From Alphaproteobacteria bacterium (GTDB lineage: Bacteria; Pseudomonadota; Alphaproteobacteria; Caulobacterales; Caulobacteraceae): 64,000 bases of DNA. The first letter of the stretch is position 1. Each line of letters starts with the position of its first letter. The stretch lies in NCBI GenBank assembly GCA_018821435.1, contig JAHJME010000031.1, positions 62,001-126,000 on the forward strand, given 5' to 3'. Under the pieces are notes generated by a model, which saw nothing but the letters and a program-made list of their open reading frames with translations, did not search any database and was not told the DNA's origin. This document shows positions 43,218-52,165 of this stretch, piece by piece. The position numbers were made by a program, and so were the translations under genes.

Positions 43218-45688
43218 GCGAGGCCCACCAGCTTCACCGTCGGCACCGCGTTGGCCCCCTGCAGGAAGTAGCGGTCGGCGACGGCGTTGGAGAGCCGCAT
43301 GATCGTGCGCTCGTAGGCCAGCACCTTGTCGGCGTGCAGGGTCGCGGCGTCCTGGGTCTCCAGCTCGGCGGCCAGGGGCAGCAGCACGCGCGACGGCTCT
43401 TCCAGGATGCCGTCCTCCTGCAGGGTGGGCAGCACCGACAGGTGGTCTTTCAGCGCGGCGATCTGGAACGCCACCGAGCGGGTGTTGTAGGGATCCAGCA
43501 TGACCAGGTCGCGCACGGCGGTCAGCGCCAGGCCGACGATGTAGCGGGCGCGGTAGGTGATCTGGCTGTCGTTCAGGTCCAGCAACAGGTCCAGGTCGTC
43601 GATGGTGGCGGCGTCATGCGCCAGGGTGCGGGCCAGCTGGCAGGTGTTGGCGCCGCGCTCGATCCGGCGGCCCATGTCCAGGAAGCGCCAGCCGGCGACG
43701 CGGTTCATGTTCTCCTGAGTCAGGCCCGACAGGCCGGCTAGGTGGCGGAGCGCGTTCTCGACCTGCTCCAGGGCCTGGGCCTCAGAGTGGATCTCGTTGG
43801 CGCCGCCCGCGAGGTCGCCTTCCAGGTCGACCAGCAGGCCCCAGAAGTCGGCCGACAGGCGCTCGCGCATGCCCGACGCGGTGCGCTTGGCCGCGCGGAC
43901 GAGATAGGTGACCGAGCCCCAGGCGTTGGCGTCGTGCAGGGCGTCGCGCGCCGAATCCAGCGCCCGCGCCGGCCGGGTCGCGCCGTCCAGCGCGCCCCAG
44001 TCGATCAGCACCGCGCGCAGAGATTCGAACGTCTGGCCCCGGCCGTGCAGCGAGGATTCCGAATCCATCAGGCTGGAACACAGGGCGCGCACCAGCCGCA
44101 GCGTGGCCTCCGTGCGCTCGATGTAGCGGCCCAGCCAGAACAGGTTGTCGGCGGCGCGGCTGGGCAGGTGGCCCAGGATGCGGCGCACCTTCACGTCGTC
44201 GCCGGCGGCGATGAGGGTCAGGCGCTCGACGGGCTTGTCGTCGATGACCCAGACGTCGGCGGTGCGCGACCCTTCGCCCATGGAGATCACCCGCGCGTCG
44301 GGCTGGTCCGAGATGCGGCAGAAGCCGCCGGGCAGGATGCGCACGCCCTCGGGCGTCACCGCCGCGAACACCCGCAGCGTGAACGGGGCCGGCTGCAGCT
44401 GGCCGTTCCGCAGCACGGGCATGGTGGAGAGCTGGGCGACCTCCTGGCCGACGAAGTCGCCGGGGCGCTCGGCCAGCCGCTGGCGCAGCAGGGCCTTGTC
44501 CTGCGGCGACAGGTCGGCCACCAGCTTGGGGACCGCGAAGGGGCCGCTGCCGGGGAAGGCCGGGGCGATGGCCAGGTTGTCGAAGCGGTCCTCGACCAGG
44601 GCCTGTTCGTTCGCCTGGCCGCACCACCAGGTGGCGATGTTGGGCAGCTTCAGCGGCTCGCCCAGCAGGCGCTGGCAGAGCGCGGGCATGAAGCTCATCA
44701 GCGCGCGGCTTTCCAGCACGCCCGAGCCCGGCATGTTCAGCACGGTCACCCCGCCGGTGCGGATCGCCTCCAGCATGCCCGGCGTGCCCAGGCGCGAGGC
44801 AGCGTTCAGCTCCAGCGGATCCAGGAACTCGGCGTCGACCCGGCGCAAGATGACGTCGGCGCGCTTCAGGCCGGCGATGGTGCGTACATAGACCTTGCCG
44901 TCGCGGGCCACGAGGTCGTCGCCCTCGACCAGCAGGAAGCCCAGATAGCGGGCCAGGTGGGCCTGTTCGTAATAGGTCTGGCTGAATGGGCCGGGGGTCA
45001 GCAGGCAGATGCGCGGCTCGCTACGGTCGGCCGTCGCGGCCAGGCCCCGCCGCAGGGCGTCGAAGAACGGCGCCAGGCGGTGGACGTTGAGCGTGTTGTA
45101 GAGGTTGGGGTAGGCCCGTGAGACCACCAGCCGGTTTTCCAGCGCGTAGCCCGCGCCCGACGGCGCCTGGGTCCGGTCGTCCAGCACCCACCAGCGGCCG
45201 TCGGGACCACGGCCCAGGTCGGCGGCGTAGAGCTGCAGGTAGCGGCCGGCGGGCGGGGCCACGCCGCGCATGGCGCGCAGGAAGTCCGGACTGCCGGTGA
45301 TTGCGGCGGCGGGCAGGGCGCCCTCGCTGACCAGCCGGCCCTCGCCGTAGATGTCGCGCAGCACGGCTTCCATCAACTCGGCGCGCTGGGTGACCCCGGC
45401 GACGATCTGGTCCCACTCCGGCTGGTCCAGGATCAGCGGCAGCGGGTCCAGCGGCCAGCTTGTCTCGGTCTCCTCGCCGTAGACGCGGTACGAGGCGCCG
45501 GAGTCGCGGATGTGGCGGGCGGCCATGCCGAAGCGGCCGTCGGAATCGGCGTCGGGATAACCCGCGAACTCGCGCAGGAAGCCCATCCACTGCTCGCGCG
45601 GCTTGCCGTTCGCATCGAACAGCTCGTCGGGCACGCCGGGCAGGGGGCGGTAGTTGGCCAGCCATTGCGACAGCCGGTCGGTGGTCAT
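43214..45688 (-). CDS. Circularly permuted ATP-grasp protein fused to alpha-E domain
   Basis: This protein of about 824 residues combines a circularly permuted ATP-grasp ligase (about 1-500: LANYRPLPGVPDELFD, GLAATADRSEPRICLLTPGPFSQTYYE-type region, YVRTIAGLKRADVILRRVDAEFLDP) with an alpha-E domain (about 515-820: NLFWLGRYIERTEATLRLVRA, MNRVAGWRFLDMGRRIERGANT). These two are usually separate genes next to a transglutaminase. The set is proposed in the literature to ligate or process peptides, but no substrate is known. I use the ATG at 45688; a GTG at 45730 is also open. Confidence 0.88.
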   Translation of the reverse strand: MTTDRLSQWLANYRPLPGVPDELFDANGKPREQWMGFLREFAGYPDADSDGRFGMAARHIRDSGASYRVYGEETETSWPLDPLPLILDQPEWDQIVAGVTQRAELMEAVLRDIYGEGRLVSEGALPAAAITGSPDFLRAMRGVAPPAGRYLQLYAADLGRGPDGRWWVLDDRTQAPSGAGYALENRLVVSRAYPNLYNTLNVHRLAPFFDALRRGLAATADRSEPRICLLTPGPFSQTYYEQAHLARYLGFLLVEGDDLVARDGKVYVRTIAGLKRADVILRRVDAEFLDPLELNAASRLGTPGMLEAIRTGGVTVLNMPGSGVLESRALMSFMPALCQRLLGEPLKLPNIATWWCGQANEQALVEDRFDNLAIAPAFPGSGPFAVPKLVADLSPQDKALLRQRLAERPGDFVGQEVAQLSTMPVLRNGQLQPAPFTLRVFAAVTPEGVRILPGGFCRISDQPDARVISMGEGSRTADVWVIDDKPVERLTLIAAGDDVKVRRILGHLPSRAADNLFWLGRYIERTEATLRLVRALCSSLMDSESSLHGRGQTFESLRAVLIDWGALDGATRPARALDSARDALHDANAWGSVTYLVRAAKRTASGMRERLSADFWGLLVDLEGDLAGGANEIHSEAQALEQVENALRHLAGLSGLTQENMNRVAGWRFLDMGRRIERGANTCQLARTLAHDAATIDDLDLLLDLNDSQITYRARYIVGLALTAVRDLVMLDPYNTRSVAFQIAALKDHLSVLPTLQEDGILEEPSRVLLPLAAELETQDAATLHADKVLAYERTIMRLSNAVADRYFLQGANAVPTVKLVGLA

Positions 45689-45874
45689 GCCACCCGCCGT
45701 GCGCGGCGCCGTTGCGGTGTCAGACGCCACCGGCTGTTCCCTGATCCAGACGAGTCATGGACGCTCCCTTTCCGAACCGTAGCATAGGTGGGCGCGGGGT
45801 CACCCGACCTCGCGGCTATGGTGCGGTTCCCATCCGTCGAATATGCCTGGGGCCTGAGCTGATCTGGGGGATCC

Positions 45875-46660
45875 ATGCTTCGCCTGTTCCTGTCGGTCGA
45901 CATGGTCGGATCGACCGAATTCAAGGCCCGGTTCACGGGCCAGGGCTCGGAGGGCTGGCTCGACATCTTCCAGGGCTTCTTCACCAGCTTCCCGCTGATG
46001 GTCGCCGGCCAGATCGGCTTCGAGTTCCTGGACGACGACCAGACACCGTCGATCGACGTCTGGAAGGTGATGGGCGACGAGGTGGTGTTCGTGGCCACGC
46101 CGTCCAGTCCGGAGGAGCTGACCTCGATCCTGATCGCGCTGCTGCGGACGATGACGCTCTACGAGGAGCGCCACTTCCAGCAGCTTCCCCTGCGGCTGAA
46201 GGGCACGGCCTGGCTGGCGGGATTCGACGGCCAGAACATCGAGATCGAGATCCCCGAGCTCAGCAGCAGCGGCGGCGCGCACCTCGACTTCATCGGTCCC
46301 GACATCGACTTAGGGTTCCGGATCGGCAAGTTCGCCCGCCCGGGCAGCATGGTGATCTCGCTTGACGTGCTGGAGGTGGTGCTGGGCGCGCGCAACGCCG
46401 CCAAGGCCGCGATCTACTTGATGGGCAAGGAGCCGCTGAAGGGGGTGATGTTCGGCCGACCCTATCCGATCATCTGGATGCTGGCCGCCGAAAGCGGGTT
46501 TGCGTTCCTGCCGTGGGAGATCGAGCAGGACCCGATGATGGCGGCCGCCTCCAAGGCCGCGCCCGCGCCGGTCGCGGACCTACGCCGCACCATCGACGAC
46601 ATGCGCCACTACCTGAAGAAGATGCACGGCCGCGACCGGCCGGCGGTGAGGTTGGGGTAG
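45875..46660 (+). CDS. Class III nucleotide cyclase-like protein
   Basis: This 261-residue single-domain protein has a class III adenylate/guanylate cyclase pattern: LFLSVDMVGSTEFKARF (metal Asp D9), DVWKVMGDEVVFVA (K64 and second metal Asp D68), LRLKGTAWLAGF, and DFIGPDIDLGFRIGKFARPG (R149). The usual N-x-A-x-R of the catalytic end reads F-R-I, so activity and nucleotide are uncertain. The domain is preceded by no sensor. GGGGG precedes the ATG. It converges on a SpoIIE phosphatase gene, with a hairpin between. Confidence 0.7.
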   Translation: MLRLFLSVDMVGSTEFKARFTGQGSEGWLDIFQGFFTSFPLMVAGQIGFEFLDDDQTPSIDVWKVMGDEVVFVATPSSPEELTSILIALLRTMTLYEERHFQQLPLRLKGTAWLAGFDGQNIEIEIPELSSSGGAHLDFIGPDIDLGFRIGKFARPGSMVISLDVLEVVLGARNAAKAAIYLMGKEPLKGVMFGRPYPIIWMLAAESGFAFLPWEIEQDPMMAAASKAAPAPVADLRRTIDDMRHYLKKMHGRDRPAVRLG

Positions 46661-46669
46661 GTCAGGCTG

Positions 46670-46694
46670 AACCTCCCCGTTAACAGGGGAGGTT
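46670..46694. repeat. CCTCCCC hairpin between convergent genes
   Basis: AACCTCCCC and GGGGAGGTT (9-base arms, 7-base loop) at 46670-46694, between the cyclase-like gene and the SpoIIE phosphatase gene. It matches the intergenic hairpin family and is a likely bidirectional terminator. Confidence 0.65.
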
Positions 46695-46696
46695 CT

Positions 46697-48361
46697 TCAG
46701 CTCTTCAGCCCCTCGTACCTCACCACCAGGATGGCGATGTCGTCGGACTGGGGGGTGGCGCCGACGAAGACGCGGACGTCTTCGGCCAAGCCTTCGGCCA
46801 AGCGGCGGGCGGTGTTCTCGGGTCGGACGGTGGCCAGCGCCGTCTCGATTCGGTCGGTGGTGAAGAGGTCGTCGGTGGCGTTGGCGGCTTCGGAGACGCC
46901 GTCGGTGAACAGGACCAGGGCGTCGCCGGGGGCGAGCTGGAACTGGGCCGAGCCGTAGGGCACGTCGCCGATCACGCCCAGGGCCATGCCCTTCAGCTTC
47001 GGCAGGCGCGAAACCGATCCGTCGGCGCGGCGCACGAACGGCGCCTCGTGGCCGCCGTCCGAATATTCCACCGTCCCGGTGCGCAAATCCAGGATGCCAC
47101 TGAACGCGGTGACGAACATCTCCTGGGCGTTGTCGCGGGCCAGCTCGGTGTTCACCCGCGCCATGATCTCGCCGGTCGACTGCGCCGTCAGCGCCGTGGC
47201 TTTGAACAGTGTCGTCGTCATGGCCATGAACAGCGCCGCTGGCACGCCCTTGCCCGAGACGTCGCCCACCACGAAGAACAGCCGGTTCTCGTCGATCAGG
47301 GCATAGTCGTAGAGGTCGCCGCCCACGTGCTTGGCCGACTCCAGCAGGGCGAAGACGTCCACGTCGCGGCGCTGGGGGAACGGCGGGAAGGTGCGGGGCA
47401 GCATGCCGACCTGGATGTCGCGCGCGGCCGATAGCTCGCCCTCGACCCGCTCGCGGGCGGCGGTGGCCTGCTCCATCTCCTTAAGATAGCGCTGCAGCCG
47501 GGCGATCATCGCGGTCATGGCCTCGGCCAGGCTGCCGACCTCGTCGGGGCGCCGAAGGCTGATGGCGTTCATGGCCGCCAGCTCCCGCTCGTCGGGCTGG
47601 AAGTTGCGCTGGCCCATGTTGCGGGTGAATTCGGTCAGCCGGATCAGCGGACCGACGATCCGGTCCACCAGCAGCCAGCCCAGCGCCATCGACAGCGCGA
47701 ACATCCCCGCCCCGACGCCGATCGAGGTCTCCAGCGCCTGGATCAGCCGCCGCTGCACCATGGCCAGGTCGACATCGGCGCCGATCACATAGGTCCGCTC
47801 GTCCACGCCGCGCACCGGCATATAGATCGAACGGAATCGGCCGAAGCTATCGCGGTACTCGTCGAAGCGCGGTTGGCCGTCCGCGAACGACTGGTGCAGC
47901 GCCTTTGGCGCCGTGTCGTACAGGGTAAAGAACCGGGTCTGGGCGCGCGTCTCGATCTCGCGCGGCGTGGCGCTGGTGGAGACCGTGCGGATCTCGTCGC
48001 CGAAGCGCATGTAGGTGTAGACGTAGACCAGCTCCGAGCGCTGGGCGAAGCGCGACAGCCGGTACTGCAGCTTGTCGTACTCGGCCTTGGGGATCGAATC
48101 CGGGCCGATGATGCGGGCGTGGTACTCGTCCGGCACGATCTCGTTCACGGCCAGGGCCGCGGTGCGCAGGCGCCCGTCGATGCCGGCCATGATCTCGGCG
48201 CGGTCGATATTGTAGAGCACGATCGAATAGGCGGTGGCCGAGATCAGGCTCAGCGTGAAGAGCAGCAGCAGAAGCTGGGTCTTGAGCCCAAAGCGCCGGC
48301 GGGCCGCGGCGATTTCGGATGCAGGCTCGTTCATCGCGGCGGCGGACCTATCGGCGGGCAT
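46697..48361 (-). CDS. Membrane SpoIIE-type PP2C serine phosphatase
   Basis: This 554-residue sensor phosphatase has a membrane segment at about 27-48, a periplasmic region to about 215, a second segment, a HAMP linker (about 240-300) and a SpoIIE domain. Metal sites are AKHVGGDLYDYALI, FFVVGDVSGKGVPAALFMA, GHEAPF and VLFTDGVSEAAN. SpoIIE phosphatases dephosphorylate STAS anti-anti-sigma factors. A STAS gene lies 5 kb away, so this is its likely target. It is divergent from the HEAT/transporter gene with 62 bases between. Confidence 0.9.
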   Translation of the reverse strand: MPADRSAAAMNEPASEIAAARRRFGLKTQLLLLLFTLSLISATAYSIVLYNIDRAEIMAGIDGRLRTAALAVNEIVPDEYHARIIGPDSIPKAEYDKLQYRLSRFAQRSELVYVYTYMRFGDEIRTVSTSATPREIETRAQTRFFTLYDTAPKALHQSFADGQPRFDEYRDSFGRFRSIYMPVRGVDERTYVIGADVDLAMVQRRLIQALETSIGVGAGMFALSMALGWLLVDRIVGPLIRLTEFTRNMGQRNFQPDERELAAMNAISLRRPDEVGSLAEAMTAMIARLQRYLKEMEQATAARERVEGELSAARDIQVGMLPRTFPPFPQRRDVDVFALLESAKHVGGDLYDYALIDENRLFFVVGDVSGKGVPAALFMAMTTTLFKATALTAQSTGEIMARVNTELARDNAQEMFVTAFSGILDLRTGTVEYSDGGHEAPFVRRADGSVSRLPKLKGMALGVIGDVPYGSAQFQLAPGDALVLFTDGVSEAANATDDLFTTDRIETALATVRPENTARRLAEGLAEDVRVFVGATPQSDDIAILVVRYEGLKS

Positions 48362-48423
48362 TCGGGAAGGTGAAGCTAGTCTATAGAAAATTAGGCGATG
48401 GTCGTTAACGCGTTGCGTGCGGC

Positions 48424-51087
48424 GTGGCCGCGGCGGGGGACGGCGTGCTGGGTCTGTTGAATCGTCTGTTCCGGGTCGAGCACGGCGAGTGGCCGAAGCT
48501 CCTGCAGTTCGGCCTGTTCGGCCTGCTGTTGCAGACCGGCATGGGCATCGGCTTCGCGGCCGGCGACGCGGCGTTCCTGACCCATGTGGGACCCGACAAA
48601 CTGCCGGTGATCTTCCTGCTGACCCCGGCGGTGATGCTCGTCTACACGGCGATCTTCTCGTACCTGCTGGTCCGGTTCTCGATCGACCATGTGGTGGACG
48701 TGACGCTGGCCGCGCTGATCGGCGGGGGCGCGCTGCTATGGGGCCTGATCCAGCTGGGCCTGCCGGAGCCGTACGCGACAGGGCTGTACTACGTCCTGAA
48801 GCTGTACCTGGCGATGTGGTACATCGCCCTCTACTCGCTGTTCTGGAACTTCACCGACGCCTATTTCGACATCCAGGACGCCAAGCGGCTGTTCCCGCTG
48901 TTCTCCGCGTTCTGCGCCCTTGGCACCACCATCGGCGCCCTGATCGTCAGCCTGTTCGCGGGCGTCGTGCCGATGCACGGCTTCCTGCTGGTCTGGGCGG
49001 CCGTGGCCTTCGCCACCATGCCCATCGCCTTGCTGCTGCGCCGGCGCTGGCAGCGGATCGCCGACAGCGACACCGAGCTGGAGGCCGAGACCAAGAGCGT
49101 GCTCAGCCAGCTGGGCCAGGTGGGCCGCGCGTTCAAGACCTCGCCCTACGCGGTCACCCTGGTGCTGACGCTGTTCGTCACCCTGCTGATGACCAACCTG
49201 GCGGAATACCAGTACTCGACCGTGCTGCAGGCGGGTCGCGACGAGGCCCAGCTGGCCAAGCTGTTCGGCGAGCTCTACGCCGGCGCCAGCCTGTTCAACC
49301 TGATCGTCTGCCTGTTCGTGTTCAACCGGCTGGTGACCCGGATCGGGGTGCGCAACACAGCCCTGATCCTGCCGCTGACCTACTTCGCGGTGTTCGGCTA
49401 TTTCTTCCTGTCGGGCGGCACGATGGCGGCGCTGGCGGCCTTCTTCGCCTATCACGGCGTGCTGACGTCGATCGAATACAACAACCAGAATCTGCTGTTC
49501 AACGCGACGCCGTCCCAGGTGAAGCGGCCGTTCCGGACCGTGGTCGAGGGGCTGGCCGAGCCTCTGGCCAGCCTGCTGGCGGGCGCGTTCCTGCTGCTGG
49601 GCGCCAAGAACGCCGACATGCGCGACCTGTCCGGGATCGGCGTGCTGCTGGGCGCGGTGCTGATCGCCGTGGTGGTGGCGCTGCGCCACTATTATCCGGG
49701 GGCGATGGAAGCCAACATGCGGCGGGGCTGGCTGAACTTCGGCGACCCCGACCTGCACGCCCCGCGCTTCGACGAGGCGGCCACGGGCGTCCTTCGCGAG
49801 AAGGCCGCCGAGGCCGATTCCGGCGTGGCCCAGGCGGCCCGGTCGCTGCTGCACCGCCGCAGCGCCCGGCCCGCATCGCGCGACGCATTCGAGGCGGACG
49901 CCTCCGAGGCCACCGGGGCGTTCGCCGCCAAGCTGTCCGACCCGTCGCCGTCGGTGCGAAAGTACGCGCTGCAGGCGCTGGCCAGCGTGGTGGGGCCGGG
50001 CGACATCGCCCTGGTGCCGCCGCTGGTGCGCAACCTGCCGCTCATGGATCGCGCCAGCCGGGCGACTATCCTGGAGCTGCTGGGCGCCATCGGCGACGTG
50101 GAGGCGATCCCGCAGATCCTGGCCGCCGCCGCCCGCCTGAGCCCGCGCGAACTGCGCACAGCCGAGACCATGCTGGCCGGCCTGGGCGACGCGGCGATCC
50201 CGCGCCTGATGCAGGTGCTGACCAACTACCAGACGCCCTATCGCGCCCGCGCCGTGGCCGCCCGCGCGCTGAGCTCGCTGTCCCACGCCCAGTTCGTCTC
50301 GCAGGTGAAGAAGCTGGTGACCGAGGAGCTGGACGAGACGGGCCGGCGGCTGGGCGTCGCCGAACGCTTCGAGGCCGAGGCCGGGCGGTCGCCCGCGCTG
50401 AAACTGCTGGCCGACGCCTATCGCCAGCGGATCGGCGAGTCGGTGGACTTCACCCTGGAGCTGCTGGCCCTGGGCGGCCTGCTGCCCGACTTCGACCTGC
50501 TGATCGTCTCGCTGCACTCGGCCAATCCCAAGGTGCGCGGCAACGCGGTCGAGGCGGTCGCCAGCGGCGTCGGCCACGCCACCTGGAAGCGCCTGGAGCC
50601 GCTGATCGACCGCAAGGCCACGCAGCGCGCCAGCGCCGACGGTGACCTCATCGACCTGCTGAAGGTCGCCGTCGAGAGCGGCCACGGCTTCGAGGCCGCT
50701 GCCGCCGCCCAGGCGCTGCGCGACCACCTGCCCGCCGCCCAGCTGGCCGGTGCGCTTCGGCGCGGTCTCAAGCCCGGCATGGCGCCGATCTTCCGCGACA
50801 GCTTTACCAACCTGCTGGGCCTGGACGCCGACGCACGGCCGACCGCCGTGGATCTGGTCGAGGCCGTGCGCGGGGTGCCGGACCTGGCCAACGCCTCCAT
50901 CGACGCCCAGGTGGCGCTGGCCGAGCGGGCGACGGCCCAGCCCGCGGCTCGCCGGCCGGTGGAGCTCAAGCTGCGCGACCGCTCGTTCTGGATCACCCGC
51001 GCCGACGTCGACGAGGTGGCGGCCCGTTACGCCGACCTGGCGCTGACCATGCTCAAGACCAGGGACGATCGCGCCTATGCGGGCTGA
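48424..51087 (+). CDS. Nucleotide transporter-like (Npt1/Npt2 family) protein with HEAT repeats
   Basis: This protein of about 887 residues has an N-terminal membrane domain of about 12 segments (25-430) like ATP/ADP-type and MFS nucleotide transporters, with the conserved GLYYVLKLYLAMWYIALYS and SIEYNNQNLLFNATPSQVK regions. It then has about 8 HEAT-like helical repeats to the C-terminus (RKYALQALASVVG, PLVRNLPLMDRASRATIL). Whether it moves nucleotides or only senses them is unclear. The start may be GTG at 48424 or, more likely by Shine-Dalgarno (GGGGGA), GTG at 48445. It heads a tight four-gene operon. Confidence 0.85.
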   Translation: MAAAGDGVLGLLNRLFRVEHGEWPKLLQFGLFGLLLQTGMGIGFAAGDAAFLTHVGPDKLPVIFLLTPAVMLVYTAIFSYLLVRFSIDHVVDVTLAALIGGGALLWGLIQLGLPEPYATGLYYVLKLYLAMWYIALYSLFWNFTDAYFDIQDAKRLFPLFSAFCALGTTIGALIVSLFAGVVPMHGFLLVWAAVAFATMPIALLLRRRWQRIADSDTELEAETKSVLSQLGQVGRAFKTSPYAVTLVLTLFVTLLMTNLAEYQYSTVLQAGRDEAQLAKLFGELYAGASLFNLIVCLFVFNRLVTRIGVRNTALILPLTYFAVFGYFFLSGGTMAALAAFFAYHGVLTSIEYNNQNLLFNATPSQVKRPFRTVVEGLAEPLASLLAGAFLLLGAKNADMRDLSGIGVLLGAVLIAVVVALRHYYPGAMEANMRRGWLNFGDPDLHAPRFDEAATGVLREKAAEADSGVAQAARSLLHRRSARPASRDAFEADASEATGAFAAKLSDPSPSVRKYALQALASVVGPGDIALVPPLVRNLPLMDRASRATILELLGAIGDVEAIPQILAAAARLSPRELRTAETMLAGLGDAAIPRLMQVLTNYQTPYRARAVAARALSSLSHAQFVSQVKKLVTEELDETGRRLGVAERFEAEAGRSPALKLLADAYRQRIGESVDFTLELLALGGLLPDFDLLIVSLHSANPKVRGNAVEAVASGVGHATWKRLEPLIDRKATQRASADGDLIDLLKVAVESGHGFEAAAAAQALRDHLPAAQLAGALRRGLKPGMAPIFRDSFTNLLGLDADARPTAVDLVEAVRGVPDLANASIDAQVALAERATAQPAARRPVELKLRDRSFWITRADVDEVAARYADLALTMLKTRDDRAYAG

Positions 51088-52165
51088 CGGCATCCCCATC
51101 AAGAGCCTGCTGTGGCGGACGTTCACGCCGGCCATCGTCATCCTGGCGGTGGTGCTGGGCGCGCTGGTCTACAACCGGCTGTACGACACGATCCTGGACG
51201 GCTTCTCGCGCAAGCTGATCGCCACCAGCGCGCTCACCGGCGCCCTGATCGATCCGGCCGACCACGACTTCCTGATCCGCGCGGCCCAGGTCCGTGCGCC
51301 CGCCGAGTCGGTCGAGGCGATGCCGCAGTACCTGCGCAACGTCGAGCCGATGCGCCAGATCCGCAAGGACCTGGGCCTGACCTACCTTTATTCCCAGGTG
51401 CTGGGCGGGACCAAGGACGTGATCTACGTCCTCGATTCCACCGTGGGCGAGGAACACTCGAACATCGGCGCCGAGGACGAACTGACCGCCGAGACCCGGA
51501 TCGGCCTGGGTCGGACGACGCGCGACGGGACGCCCTATGTCTCGCCCATCGAGTTCCAGGAGCAGTGGGGCCTGCTGAAGACCGCCGCCGCGCCGATCCG
51601 CTCCCGGACCGGCAAGATCGTCGCCACGGCCGGCGCCGACGTGAACATCTCGGTGATCGAGGTGGCGACCCAGAACGCCTTGTTCGCCAGCGCCCTGATC
51701 GGCGTCGCCTCGCTGATCGCCTCGGCCATCGTCACATGGCTGATCGTGCGCTGGGTGGCGCTGCCCATCGAGGGGCTGAAGGCCGACGCCCTGCGGATCG
51801 CCGCCGGCGATCGGGCGCCGCCGACCCAGACCGCCTCGCCGCGCGAGGTGAGTCGCCTGCGCGGCGCCCTGGCCGACCTGGCCGTCCACCTTGTCGCCTC
51901 CATGCGCTCGGCCTGGACCGACACGCTTGGCCGGGACCGGGCGCGCAATGTCGAGCTGCTGTCCGGCGTGCTGGGCGCCGCCGGCCCGGTGACCCTGGTC
52001 GAGGGCGTGGTGTGGGAAGCGTCCGACGACGGCCTGGAGGCGCGGCTGGAGCGTCGGGCCATGACCCTGCTGGCCGAACGCTTCGCGGCCGACACCACCC
52101 TGGCCAAGGCCTGGCGGGATCTGGTGCGGCCGGTCCACGGGACCGTGCGGGAGACGGCGGCATGA
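51077..52165 (+). CDS. Membrane sensor with HAMP domain, no output domain
   Basis: This 362-residue protein has membrane segment 1 at about 16-34, a periplasmic sensor of about 165 residues (DLGLTYLYSQVLGGTKDVIYVLD, GTPYVSPIEF) and membrane segment 2 at about 201-225. A HAMP-like stretch (VRWVALPIEGLKADALRIAAGD) follows, then about 110 residues without kinase, cyclase or methyl-accepting features. It is likely a sensor acting through protein contact. It overlaps the transporter end by 11 bases and the next gene by 4 (ATGA). Confidence 0.8.
   Translation: MRADGIPIKSLLWRTFTPAIVILAVVLGALVYNRLYDTILDGFSRKLIATSALTGALIDPADHDFLIRAAQVRAPAESVEAMPQYLRNVEPMRQIRKDLGLTYLYSQVLGGTKDVIYVLDSTVGEEHSNIGAEDELTAETRIGLGRTTRDGTPYVSPIEFQEQWGLLKTAAAPIRSRTGKIVATAGADVNISVIEVATQNALFASALIGVASLIASAIVTWLIVRWVALPIEGLKADALRIAAGDRAPPTQTASPREVSRLRGALADLAVHLVASMRSAWTDTLGRDRARNVELLSGVLGAAGPVTLVEGVVWEASDDGLEARLERRAMTLLAERFAADTTLAKAWRDLVRPVHGTVRETAA

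Noticed and set aside
39172..46660. TIR protein plus cyclase-like protein as a Pycsar defence system
   Set aside because: They are about 4.7 kb apart, on opposite strands, with the ATP-grasp operon between. The TIR protein has no cyclic-nucleotide-binding domain that I can see.
48736..51141. Minus-strand open frame of about 801 codons antisense to the HEAT/transporter gene
   Set aside because: Same GC effect; Gln/Gly/His/Arg-rich translation with no domain. The plus-strand frame has membrane segments and HEAT repeats.
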